Assembly: GCA_035578905.1 (NCBI GenBank)
Contig: JAQJVL010000794.1
Span: 209,001-273,000 of the forward strand
Reading direction: 5' to 3'
Source of the DNA: Stictocephala bisonia
Taxonomy: Eukaryota > Arthropoda > Insecta > Hemiptera > Membracidae
Length of the DNA stretch: 64,000 nt
Positions 13,684 to 22,438 of this stretch are shown here, piece by piece; positions within the stretch are counted from its first letter, which is position 1; every line of letters starts with the position of its first letter. A program made the translations under genes and the position numbers. The notes beneath the pieces are model-generated. The model ran no database searches. It was given only the letters and a program-made list of their open reading frames with translations, and was not told the DNA's origin.

Positions 13684-13920
13684 CTATATCACTGTACGTA
13701 TAAGGGCAGGTGGGTTGGTGAGTACCACAGTGTGGGTGGGTGGAAGGATAATACTATCATCTGTTCTTTAGTATTTTTCTATTCTGGTATAACAGGATTT
13801 GCATTCTGTACGCTGTAGTATCCATTATGTACGCTGTAGTATCCATTCTGTACGCTGTAGTATACATTCTGTACGCTGTAGTACTAACCCACCCACCTGC
13901 CCTTATACGTACAGTGATAT
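13684..13920. repeat. Inverted 32-bp pair enclosing four 21-bp tandem copies
   Basis: A ~32-bp arm at 13684-13716 (containing CACTGTACGTATAAGGGCAG) recurs inverted at 13884-13920 with a 4-base insertion. Between them, 13802-13885 holds four head-to-tail copies of a 21-bp unit containing TGTACGCTGTAGTAT. The cluster sits between the endonuclease and RT parts of a decayed LINE, as a small inserted element would. Confidence 0.8.
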
Positions 13921-13959
13921 ATAAAATGTATCAAATAATTCAGGAACAGTTATTTTATT

Positions 13960-14660
13960 TTATTTGTACTCTTCTATCATAGACCATTTTTCTTCTTCTA
14001 ATAACTGAACAAACTGCAATATTTGATTGTCATTTTGCGTTCTTTTATACTGTCTACTTAATTCTTTGCTTACACTATCTGAAAGGTTCTGCTGTTTGAA
14101 GAACAGCCTTAATACCACTGTGTCATGATCCCCAAAGTGGCCACCTATAACTTTATTATCATAGCAATCAGCCGAAAAATTTACTAAAAGGTTATCAATG
14201 CACCGATCACCCCTAGTAGGCTCCATGTTTGTGTAAGTTAAATTTAAGGATCTAATTAAACTTAAAAACGGCTTTGTCAATCTGTCATTTTGATTTAAAA
14301 AGCTAACATTAAAGTCACCACAAATAATTAGTTTCTCTGCTTTTTTTATAACTTTCTTGTAACTAGCTCAAATAATTGAAAAAACAATCTTATGTCGCCT
14401 ATGGGTGATCAACAAATGTTAACAATATTTAAATTCCCACAAGGTCTAATTAACTGTATAGCACAAACTTCAAAATTTATTTCTGAATAGAAGCTTTTTA
14501 GGTCTATTATTGAATACTTTAATTTAATATTGATATAAATACCAACACCACCATTCTTTTTACTTTTCCTACAAATTACACTTGCAGGTTTAAAATAAAG
14601 GGGTGTGAAACAGTTAAATTGATCTTCTTCTAACCAGTGCTCTGATATTCAAATAATTTA
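13960..14660 (-). pseudogene. APE-type endonuclease of the CR1-like element, broken
   Basis: The frame at 13960-14280 continues upstream to about 14340, where it reads CGDFNVSFLN, the GDFN motif of AP-type LINE endonucleases. RGDRCIDNLL and GDHDTVV supply the later Asp/His motifs of the fold. More N-terminal pieces (NGGVGIYI, about 14540-14640) lie in other frames. This nuclease would nick target DNA. Stops near 14370-14480 break it. Confidence 0.7.
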
Positions 14661-15167
14661 TAGTTTTTCTGTTTCAAAAATTGTTCAGCTTATAATATTT
14701 TGTTCCTGATGCATTGTATATTTATTTGTAAAATATTTATTGAGCTTTGAAAATTATTGAGTGGTGTATGGACAGCTTTGTTGTCTCTGTTATTAGATTT
14801 TATACTGCTCTTATTTGAAACATGCTTATTTAATGATAAAGATTTTGTGGGGGAGTTATTTTTCCTATATATACATAAATTTATAGAACTGTCTAATTCC
14901 TTATTAGGCCTACTTATTCTAAAAAAAGAGTGTCTGTTACTTCTTTTTTAGAATGTACCAGACGCAGCATCCTCGTTTGAAATTTATCCTTGGAGAGATG
15001 TGTTCCTTGGAGAAGATAGGGCTGTAACCACCTCAGCGTAGCTCTCGTATGGAAGGGTGATGAGCCTTGTTGTAGTCGATGGTGGGGTCATCGGGTTGGG
15101 TTGATGTGTGGCTCTTCCTTCAGTGTCTGGTACAGGTTTCAGTTTTGATAAGCAGTCAACAATGATG

Positions 15168-15889
15168 TCATATAAAAGTCGTTTCCCTTTGGCTCTGATA
15201 TGGAGGCCGTTGGTTGTGAAATGGTCTGGATTTTTGCCTCTTCAGTAATACTGTCCTTTTATCCCAAGTGCAAATATTAAAAATGTGCTGGTTGACTTGG
15301 AAAATTATCTTATGAATGGGACTGTTGAAGGGAAAATCATATCTTAGAAACCAGTGACAAATTAAAACTCTTGACTTTTTACTATACTTTTTCAGTATTT
15401 GATCGAAGTGGTCATAAATAACATCTTGTCTACCTGCACCTACATAACTATTCCCACCTATGAGAACGTAAAAATGTCCTGGAGGAGGGTCAGAGGTAGG
15501 AGCAATCTGCAGCAAACCTGCGTTGGGTTTACATATCCCCATCACTCTGGTAGCAGGCGAGATGGCACCTCTTACATTTTCAGATAAGATGATAGTATGA
15601 CTAGCACCGATGTTCGACAAACTGCTCAATTTAGTACTTGTATTATTCTTATTGTTTATGTTTGATGTGTTAGGATATACCCTTGATTGTTTCACTATTT
15701 TTCTAAATTGACCCTGGTTATTATTATATAACATAGCTTAATTTGATTTTTTGTTCGAAACAGTTTTTAATGGTTCATCCTCTAGTAAAGATTGGATCTA
15801 TTTTGTAAAGCTACTGAGGGGGAGTTTATATCTGTGATGGTAGGTGGTTCTAAGTCCCCTCTGTTGAGTTTTAAATTGAAGTTTTCAGT
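15168..15889 (-). pseudogene. CR1-like ORF1 with SGNH-hydrolase-like domain, broken by the Polinton
   Basis: The 188-residue frame (15168-15734) contains FYVLIGGNSYVG, the GxND-like block III of SGNH hydrolases, and downstream in the same direction a HFTTNGLHIRAKG-type block with the Asp/His end. Upstream, 15735-15889 holds more ORF1 frame with a stop. CR1-clade ORF1 proteins commonly carry an esterase of this type next to a coiled coil, with a role in RNP assembly. The Polinton interrupts the frame at 15890. Confidence 0.55.
15884..15889. repeat. Target site duplication, left copy (TTCAGT)
   Basis: Six bases TTCAGT lie immediately outside the left end of the inverted repeat. The same six follow the right end at 29922-29927. 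A 6-bp duplication is the known integration footprint of Polinton integrases. Confidence 0.9.
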
Positions 15890-16324
15890 AGTAGTGAGGA
15901 AAAGTCGGTTTAAGAAGTACCGTTATCTCATTAACATTCAAGGCACGTGCCAAAACCTCACTAGGATGCATACCGCACACATCCACCCACCATATATGGC
16001 AATACATCAACATTAGTCTGCATACCAGACAAAGTCGGTCCGGCCCGACGACATTGACATCACCCAAAGGTCTTTGACTCCAGTCTAAGGTCATTGACTT
16101 CGTCTAAAGGTCATTGGTCACGACCTAAAGTCATTGACCTTTGACCTTTGACCCCCGACCCTCGGCCCCCGACCTCTGACCTCCGACCTCCGACCTTTAA
16201 CCTCTGACCTTTGACCCCCGCCCTTAGGGTCCTCCTAGTTGTTATTCCGTTCACGCGTCGACCCGACCTGTGTCCAAGTCGAGTGTGAGTGTGTAGCGTT
16301 CTCATTAGTAGTCAAAACGTTCGC
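15890..16324. repeat. Polinton left terminal inverted repeat
   Basis: About 435 bp matching 29494-29921 inverted with few differences, ending in the shared word GTCAAA(A/G)CGTTCGC. The inner part (16095-16220) is a degenerate array of GACCTTT/GACCCCC-type 6-8 base words present in both copies. Frames inside the repeat (15885-16094 and 16111-16305) appear in both arms only because the DNA is repeated. Confidence 0.95.
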
Positions 16325-16671
16325 GCGCCTCATCACGTTTGCGCGCCGCTTTCAAAGCCGCACGCATGCTGCTTTCAAGCTTATTAGTATTTAAGCAATA
16401 TAAGTCAGTGACGCTTTGTCCGGCTTATCTGAATCAATATTTTAGCACAGCGCCATAACGTTTCCGTCCTCTTACATTGACGTGCTTCTATAAAAGGCTC
16501 TGGAAGGCTAGATTCAATGTTGCATTTTAACTAGTTTTATTTGTCATTGTGCACGATTATTTGTATGATTAATAAGCAATTATTGATTTATTATTACATA
16601 TCGTGTATTTGAATCTGTTACTGTATTTTTATTTTGTCACATAAATAATATATAATTAATAAAATAAGATA
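16325..16671. promoter_or_regulatory. Leader between left TIR and kinase gene
   Basis: No gene is seen. The first part is GC-richer with repeated GCGCGC words (16321-16370) and the remainder becomes very AT-rich up to the kinase ATG at 16672. By position it should hold the promoter for the plus-strand genes. No specific motif can be asserted. Confidence 0.35.
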
Positions 16672-17346
16672 ATGATTATACATGTTGAAGGAAATATATC
16701 CGCAGGAAAATCAACTTTTGGAAATATATTAAGCGATTATTTAAATCATATTGGTTATAATAGTATGTTTATTAATGAACCTCTTGATGTTTGGTTAAAT
16801 TTAAGTGGTAGAAATGTATTAAAATTGTTTTATGAAGATACAAAAAGATGGGGTTTTATGTTTCAAGTCTTAGCGTTATTGTCCATGATGGAAAATGAGT
16901 CTAAAGCTGAGGAATACTCAAAATTAGGTAAAATTGTGATAGTTGAAAGATCTGTTACAGATAGTCTCGAGATTTTTTCAAAACTTATGTTAGAAAAAAA
17001 TCTATTACAAAATTTCGAGTTTAATATTTTTAAAAAGTTGTATGATATATTACCAAATGTCATTAGAAAAAATAAATTCACTATTTATTTAAAAACTGAA
17101 CCAGAGGTTTGTTTTCAATGACTATGTTCACGTAATCGGACTGAAGAAATAGGCTATGTAGATTTGGATTATTTAAAAGAATTACATAATATTCATGAAA
17201 TGATATTTACACCTAATAATAGTATATTTAATAAAGTGATAGTAGTGGATCAACAGCCATTTAATAATATTAAAGAAGTTAATATATTGTTTCCATTAAA
17301 TTCGAACTTGTTAAGTGAAATAAAACAGTATCAATGTGGTATGTAA
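16672..17346 (+). pseudogene. Deoxynucleoside kinase (dNK/TK2-like), one in-frame stop
   Basis: This family phosphorylates deoxynucleosides to supply dNTPs for viral DNA synthesis. The protein opens with a P-loop, EGNISAGKST (residues 5-14). NEPLDVW follows, then a lid-side ERSVTDSLEIFSK block containing the ERS motif. The ORF stops at TGA (17119-17121), but the same frame continues for 75 codons with family-typical sequence (EEIGYVDLDYLKELH) to TAA at 17344-17346. Full length would be about 224 residues, normal for the family. The stop falls right before the usual Arg-rich lid. The 3' end overlaps the polymerase remnant frame. Kinases are not part of the Polinton core set, so this is an accessory gene. 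Confidence 0.85.
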
Positions 17347-17387
17347 CCAATTATAATATATTATTTCAACCTGTTCTGGTTAAAAAT

Positions 17388-17830
17388 ATTTATCTCGATT
17401 TGTCAGACTATCCAATTGGCCACAAGTGTTTTTCTATAGAGAATAAAAAAATACTGGGGTCGTTTAAAGATGAAACGTGCGGTGTGTGTGTTGTAGAATT
17501 CATTGGTCTCAGAAGTAAATTATATGCGTATAGAACAATAAATGATGATTATTTAGAGAATGTAAAAAAATGCATTTAAAAAAAGCAAAAGGAGTAACTA
17601 AACCTGTCCTAAAAAATAATATAAATTATGAAGATTTTAAAATTTGTTTGTTTGAGCATAAGAAGATTAGAAAAGAAATGAGAATCTTTCGGTCTAGAAA
17701 ACATATAATACAAACTATTACGGTTGACAAACTTGCATTGAGTTGTGACGATGATAAAAGACATATTTGTTCTAACGGAATAGAAACACTAGCGTGGGGT
17801 CATTATTCATTGAAAGATAATCAAAATTAA
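17388..17830 (+). pseudogene. Protein-primed DNA polymerase B, C-terminal remnant only
   Basis: Two frames (17334-17579 and 17570-17830), offset by one base around 17570 in an A-rich run, together give about 145 residues. They match the extreme C-terminus of the Polinton/adintovirus family B polymerase: [20 protein letters not shown], then KKAKGV, then ALSCDDDKRH and a final HY. The exonuclease, palm and terminal-protein regions that make up the remaining ~85% are absent. Polymerase sequence begins only ~40 bases after the kinase stop, so a deletion of roughly 3 kb probably removed the rest. The element could not replicate its own DNA. Confidence 0.8.
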
Positions 17831-17913
17831 AAAAAAAATCAGTTTTATGTTGAAGTACTAATCATTGTGTATATATTAGACAGTGTGATACAAGCAAACT
17901 TTTTTCTTTTTAA

Positions 17914-18402
17914 GCTATCGCAGATACGCTACACCGATTTTCAAATTTTTACAGTAAAATTGTTGAATACCATAAATTTTCAAATGAAATTAATCCGGCA
18001 AGTCTGAGACGACAACAATGTATAAACGAGTGTTTTCCAAAAAATACTCTTTTAACAATGTACATAGATGTATTAATTAATGAATTTATTTTAAAATCAA
18101 TCAAATTAAATGAATTTGTTCCATTTCATTTGGTAAATGTGATTAAATTTAAACATTCGATTCAAACAATGACTCTTCATTTTATAATTTGTAAACACAA
18201 AAATGATAAACAAGTGTGTATGTGGTGTGCAGGATTTTGTTTTAAATACAGTAAAGTAGTTAATTTATGCGTTACAAAAGATAATATACAAAAATATTTC
18301 AAAATCCTAAAAGAATATGCATGTTCAAAGTGTGACGAACTTATGTTTAACAAGTGTCCGATAAATGATGGATGTATAGACGTCACATATATTAATCACT
18401 AA
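17914..18402 (+). CDS. Cys-rich Polinton protein of unknown function (start unclear)
   Basis: The frame is open from 17914, just after a TAA, to TAA at 18400-18402, but the first ATG is at 18058. The translation upstream of that Met looks coding (HRFSNFYSKIVEYHKFSNE), so either the start codon has been lost or the gene uses an unseen upstream exon. The C-terminal half has clustered Cys: CMWCAGFC, then CSKC and two more (CPINDGC), suggesting zinc binding. I do not recognise the family. An AATAAA at 18561-18566 could end the plus-strand transcripts. Confidence 0.5.
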   Translation, partial: AIADTLHRFSNFYSKIVEYHKFSNEINPASLRRQQCINECFPKNTLLTMYIDVLINEFILKSIKLNEFVPFHLVNVIKFKHSIQTMTLHFIICKHKNDKQVCMWCAGFCFKYSKVVNLCVTKDNIQKYFKILKEYACSKCDELMFNKCPINDGCIDVTYINH

Positions 18403-18672
18403 TACATGTGAAGAAGTTTTCTTGTATCATACAGTCTCATTATTTATAAATTTGATGTATTATTTCTAAGCTTTTTGTATTTATTGTTATTAACTATTAG
18501 ATTTTAAGAAAAACATTTTTTGTATAATTATTTGTTAAACTGTTTTTACTAATATTTGTAAATAAAAAGTTTATCTTTTTTCTACTATTTGTATTGTGTT
18601 TATTGTATTTTTCTCCCACTTTGTTGTTTATATATTAGGAGAAATAATAAGTCAATTAAAAAAATATATATA

Positions 18673-18678
18673 TTTATT
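18673..18678 (-). terminator. Polyadenylation signal for the minus-strand virion genes
   Basis: AATAAA on the minus strand lies about 19 bases after the major capsid stop, in the AT-rich gap where the plus- and minus-strand gene blocks converge. Confidence 0.55.
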
Positions 18679-18696
18679 CTACAAGAAGGGAAAAAA

Positions 18697-19904
18697 TTAC
18701 ATAATTTTTTTAACAATCCCAGATAATGGATTGTACTGCACTAACGCATCATTTATGATTAGACAATAAGCAGAAGTGTTGGCTGAAAAGTCGGCTGTAG
18801 TCTGCAGTTCAATACGAATGTCCAAAGAGCCTGTTTTCAATGTGTCCACTTGTTTAGAGCAATCAATCACAAACATTGGCATCTTATTTAAAAATAAGTT
18901 TTTAGTTAAACAAGGCTGATCATCAGCACCAGCATAGTAAGAAGATTGAAATCTTGAATATTGTTCGTATAATAAAGATTTATTACCATTTATATTGTCA
19001 TAAGGATAGTATTTGCTATTCAAATACAATTTAACATTTTCCAAATTACAAAAATCAAAATGAGACGGGTTTTTGCCTGTCGAATCTTTACGGTCAGTTT
19101 AAAATCCAATTATAACATATCTTGGTTTTTCCAACATTGATGAAGTTTTTACAGTCCATGTTTGAAACTTTGAGTTTGGAAGTGATGGATACTCATGTAA
19201 TTGCCACCGTCTGAACAGTATGGTAATAGTTTGATCCGTATCTGTCATTTTCAAAAGTGTTAATTTAATTTCATCCTCTACTTTTACATATGGCATTTTC
19301 CAAATTAATTTACTAATTTCAATTGTACAATCGTGCAAAGCAGGTGACATATGTATAATTGCATTTCTATTAGTTGATGAACGTAACAATACAAGTTCTT
19401 GTTTAACATTCAATAAAATATGTTTATAATCTTCAGCAAATCCTAATAATAATTTTAATGGGACACACACACAGAAATAACCAGAATCAGTTGTTAAGTC
19501 TTCTGTAGTTGTAAGGTTCCAGCCAGCGTTTTTCATCCAGTTTGCATCGACAGGACGAGAGGTTAAAACATTTTTCATAGTACTTGTAATGCCAACATTT
19601 TTTACACGATCAATTTCTGTTCCACACAACTCGTATCTTATTTCATCAAATAAAAAAGCTGGAAAGTTGTTTACAAATTTTGTAACATTATCTAACTTAT
19701 TGTCACTAGTTTTTAATATTTTCCCCTCAATTAAAAGAAAACTTTTTGATGGTAAGTATAAACATCTTGTTGATGTACTGGAATTCGAATCTCATCGCTG
19801 TTTTTAAACGAGTTAGACGTGTACGGATTGTGTGAATGCCATTCTAAATCTGTAATAGATTCATCAAAATGCACTGCAGCACCTACATCTAAGATGCGGT
19901 TCAT
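18697..19904 (-). pseudogene. Major capsid protein, double jelly-roll (Polinton MCP), broken
   Basis: The protein would form the hexon-like capsomers of the virion. The ATG at 19904 starts a frame that shifts by one base near 19752-19756. It continues at 19629 and upstream of it (VKNVGITSTMKNV, LKLLLGFAEDYK), meets an in-frame TAA at 19099-19101, and resumes in the same frame to 18697 (KLYLNSKYYPYDN, VIDCSKQ). Total length is about 402 codons. The family is the arthropod Maverick double jelly-roll protein, often annotated as uncharacterised in host genomes. The start overlaps the preceding gene's stop as ATGA. Two independent lesions mean no full-length product. Confidence 0.8.
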
Positions 19905-20107
19905 TGTTGTTTGTTACTATCGTTGTTGTTGTTGAATCCTGGCAGAGTGCTAAGAAATATGCGATTTCTTAATGTTAATGGTTTGAGTGTTCTTTTACGA
20001 CTGACACTCGCCGTCGATGTATTCACACTTTGTTCTGCTGTACTGACCAATTTAGGTACCAAAGTAGATTTTTTATTACAACGATTATTTTCAAATACAA
20101 TTCCCAT
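19901..20107 (-). CDS. Small basic virion-type protein (68 aa), unknown
   Basis: The 68-residue basic protein contains a central RKRTLKPLTLRNR stretch and an Asn-rich tail. Its ATG shares a base with the minor capsid stop (TAATG at 20107), and its TGA overlaps the major capsid ATG (ATGA at 19901-19904). That packing argues that it is a real gene of the capsid block. By position and charge it could be a core or cement peptide, but no family is recognised. Confidence 0.55.
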   Translation of the reverse strand: MGIVFENNRCNKKSTLVPKLVSTAEQSVNTSTASVSRKRTLKPLTLRNRIFLSTLPGFNNNNDSNKQQ

Positions 20108-20799
20108 TATAGTTTTCTTTTTCTGATATCCACACGTATATTTATAGATTCTCCACGAAAATTAATCAAATCACCGTTTTGATCTTCCAATCTAATATGA
20201 ATTTCACTCAGAGTCGATTGTCTATTTATTGGAAAATATTTATTAACACTAGGTTTTTCAATGATCTTAAAACCAGGGCCGACCGAAGGATAAAATTCGT
20301 AAAGTATATGACCTTCAATTCCGTCTCTATATGATCTGTGTACTAGATTACAAGTAATTCGTATGGTATCCACTTTGTTAATGCGAACCTGGTTAGGTGA
20401 TTTATGCCATTTATTTGCTTCCAATGTCTCATTTTTATCAAAACCCAACAATGGTCCAATAGTATTTGATTTTGTGAAATCAATTTCTTTTGAACAGAAT
20501 AATTCAATTTTTAATGTATTAATATTGGCGTTAAGCACAAACTTTGCTGTCGGATCTTTAATTTCCAATTCTTTAGTAATGAAATTATTTATATCGTCAA
20601 TTTCAAACGCTCCAGTCGGCAAACTAATTCTTATATCGCCTATATAAATATTATTATTGATATTTTCTTCTATATTAGGAATTGAGTTGTACGTCATTAA
20701 ATCGATAAAACCCATTTCCCATTCACTGTTCGAACTAAGATCATACGGTGGAAACAGCGTGCATTTTAAATGAGAACTGTTTCCTGTGATACAAATCAT
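20107..20799 (-). CDS. Minor capsid (penton-like single jelly-roll) protein
   Basis: The frame opens at 20838, but the Met at 20799 (MICITGNSS) fits better because it follows the protease stop (20802-20804) by two bases. That gives 230 residues, normal for Polinton minor capsid proteins. Recognisable blocks are FPPYDLSSNSEWEMGFIDL near the N-terminus, GPLLGF in the middle and PSVGPGFKIIEKP near the C-terminus. It is predicted to form the five-fold vertices. The frame is intact, unlike the major capsid gene next to it. Confidence 0.75.
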   Translation of the reverse strand: MICITGNSSHLKCTLFPPYDLSSNSEWEMGFIDLMTYNSIPNIEENINNNIYIGDIRISLPTGAFEIDDINNFITKELEIKDPTAKFVLNANINTLKIELFCSKEIDFTKSNTIGPLLGFDKNETLEANKWHKSPNQVRINKVDTIRITCNLVHRSYRDGIEGHILYEFYPSVGPGFKIIEKPSVNKYFPINRQSTLSEIHIRLEDQNGDLINFRGESINIRVDIRKRKL

Positions 20800-20801
20800 T
20801 A

Positions 20802-21183
20802 TTAAATAGTAATACGTGTCGTAAGGAAGTCTAAACACAAATGACCGAAATTTGTGGTGTTCTCTTTTTGTTTAGAAAAATAATTGTACTTTATTACCAC
20901 ACTGTGTTCCACTGTTGAAATACTGTTGCAATTCTAATGGTGGACGCAGATTGCCAAAACTATCGAAATAATCTACATTATATCCTTTTTTTAAATAACA
21001 TACCCAATGAGTTCCTGGTCCATGCAGAGTGTCTAAATTTACAATTCCTGATTCTATTTCATTAATTGTCGATGGCAGTGAATCACGCATAAATACACCT
21101 CTAAAAAAAGGAATCCTCAGTAATTTTGCATATTTTAAAATATCTAGGTTTGTTAAAGCTCTTTTAGGTATATCAGCAATCAA
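20802..21183 (-). pseudogene. Adenain-like cysteine protease (PRO), catalytic Cys lost
   Basis: The enzyme would cleave virion precursors during maturation. The 103-residue frame (20872-21183) has the His block GTHWVCYL and the acidic block DYFDSFGNLRPP of the adenovirus-type C5 family. It then ends early. One base out of frame, 20802-20880 encodes the expected C-terminus, with FGHLC at 20835-20849. In this family that site is CGHLC-like, and the first Cys is the nucleophile; here it is a Phe codon (TTC, 20847-20849). So the gene carries both a frameshift and loss of the active-site residue. Confidence 0.8.
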
Positions 21184-21197
21184 TTTATTGTTATAAG

Positions 21198-21300
21198 CTA
21201 GAAATTTTTTTTACCTCCTGATCCTCTGTATGGTTTCAAATATAGACCCCTACCACTTCTTTTCCTTAAATGCTTTGTCGTTTTTTTAGTTTTTTTCCTA
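21198..21300 (-). pseudogene. Small Lys/Arg/Gly-rich peptide remnant
   Basis: Between the protease and phospholipase genes a short minus-strand frame reads KKTTKHLRKRSGRGLYLKPY and ends GGKKNF. No Met precedes it; a TGA lies just upstream. Its basic, Gly-rich make-up resembles small DNA-condensing core peptides of adenovirus-like particles. It is too short to assign. Confidence 0.3.
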
Positions 21301-21348
21301 CACTGTCATTTTTCTTTTGAAAACATTTTTATTTTTCTTCAATCGTTT

Positions 21349-21744
21349 TCAAGTACCCCCACCAATTTTGGTTTTAGCTTTCATTATATTTGTTACGGCC
21401 CAAGCTGCCGCCTTTTCACCCAAACTAGAATCAGAAGCCTTAACTCTTTCCCAAGCCTGTTCGGCTAATATACGGTCCGCTATAGATCTACTTTTGTTAT
21501 CAGCGCTATTTGAATATGCGATGTCGTGATCACGACACGCAGCGTCTAATTTATTTATTCCTTTATCCCCTCGACTTAATCTCTTTTTTAGGTTACTTCC
21601 GGGTCCACAAAATTGATATCCGGGAATATGTAGTTCCACAGGTAATAAATCTATAGATTTGTTCAATAACGTGCCGGCGGTATCGGCAAGAGAACTTAGT
21701 ATGCCAGCTCTCTGACGTCGACTGACACGTGCACTCATTGACAT
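21349..21744 (-). CDS. Parvovirus-type phospholipase A2 domain protein
   Basis: The 131-residue intact frame contains the calcium loop YQFCGPGS and the catalytic His-Asp pair in CRDHDIAYS, spaced as in the PLA2 domain of parvovirus VP1. Related domains occur in adintoviruses. In those viruses the domain breaches endosomal membranes during entry. The second Gly of the usual loop is replaced by Cys-Gly, a tolerated variant. The C-terminus (AAWAVTNIMKAKTKIGGG) is Ala/Lys-rich. The start ATG overlaps the stop of the coiled-coil gene upstream (ATGA, 21741-21744). Confidence 0.8.
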   Translation of the reverse strand: MSMSARVSRRQRAGILSSLADTAGTLLNKSIDLLPVELHIPGYQFCGPGSNLKKRLSRGDKGINKLDAACRDHDIAYSNSADNKSRSIADRILAEQAWERVKASDSSLGEKAAAWAVTNIMKAKTKIGGGT

Positions 21745-22169
21745 AATAATGTTGTACTTCCACCGCCGTTGCCACCGCTGGTTATGTCAGCCACAGAACG
21801 ATAGTTTGGTTTAGGTGGTTCTGTTTTGAATACTACAGAATTCAAATCAGCAATACGTGTTAATATTTCGTTTTTAAACCGTTGAAAATCATAATTATTC
21901 TTTTCAACAGTTTGATTTAAACTGATAACAATAGTTCTAGTTTCTTAAGAAAAATCGCCTAACGCTTTATCGACTTTATCTAATTCTTCTCTAATTACAA
22001 CATCGTTTTTATCATGACTCGGCTTTACACGTACAATACGTCTTTTTTGCTTTAAGCTTATATAATTTTTTGTAACATCTACAGCGTCAATAATTTCATA
22101 CACCTCTTTTAAATGATCTTTTACTTTGTTTTCCAAATTTAATAAAAACATTTTTATATTATTATCCAT
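21741..22169 (-). pseudogene. Coiled-coil virion-type protein, one in-frame stop
   Basis: The ORF ends at TAA (21945-21947) after 74 codons, but the same frame continues for 67 more, with similar heptad-like composition (TVEKNNYDFQRFKNEIL), to a TGA that overlaps the phospholipase ATG. About 142 residues are expected. The N-terminal half (MFLLNLENKVKDHLKEVYEI) predicts a coiled coil. The function is unknown; position within the virion block suggests a structural or fibre-associated role. Confidence 0.5.
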
Positions 22170-22177
22170 CGAGGTTT

Positions 22178-22372
22178 TTAGTGCGCCAGTTTATCTAATA
22201 AATTTTGATAGTTGACACCGTCTCTTGGATCAGTAGCACTGGCAACGTTGCATAGCTTTTTATTTTCTATATTATAGTTCCCATCTTTGGTAAACTGAAA
22301 TCCATCCCCTTTGGGCCCTCTTATTGGTTTTCCCCAACCAGTTTTATAACGACCAAATTTGTCAAGACTCAT
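22178..22372 (-). CDS. Short fibre-like protein (64 aa)
   Basis: The protein has a Gly/Pro patch (GKPIRGPKGDG) followed by FTKDGNYNIENKKLCNVA and DPRDGVNYQNL. The DG-NY-x-NK-L-NV-DP-D pattern is the repeat motif seen in tail fibres and in small Polinton/adintovirus proteins. It lies 8 bases upstream of the coiled-coil gene. The frame is intact. It is probably a trimeric fibre or spike component. Confidence 0.5.
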   Translation of the reverse strand: MSLDKFGRYKTGWGKPIRGPKGDGFQFTKDGNYNIENKKLCNVASATDPRDGVNYQNLLDKLAH

Positions 22373-22438
22373 TTTTTTGTAGTCTATTAGTAGGAAGTCT
22401 GAATAAAACTAAATAATAAAGTAAAGAAATACACATAT

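Larger units (their letters stand above)
11488..15889 (-). mobile_element. CR1-like non-LTR retrotransposon, decayed, host of the Polinton insertion
   Basis: Read from right to left there is an ORF1 with an SGNH-hydrolase-like part (15168-15889), an endonuclease (13960-14660), a reverse transcriptase (11829-13650) and a 3' tail with AATCA-type repeats near 11488. All frames carry several stops and shifts. A repeat cluster (13684-13920) interrupts it between endonuclease and RT. Its ORF1 frame runs straight into the Polinton left end at 15890 and can be resumed for a few codons at 29922-29936 beyond the right end, so the Polinton landed inside it. Confidence 0.75.

Noticed and set aside
13802..13885. 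CRISPR-like array of 21-bp repeats
   Set aside because: Units are head to tail without spacers and the context is a eukaryotic retroelement; a simple tandem repeat.
15885..16305. Frames of 64-74 codons in the left TIR, one repeated at 29717-29947
   Set aside because: They recur only because the DNA is an inverted repeat; they run across GACCTTT word arrays and resemble no protein.
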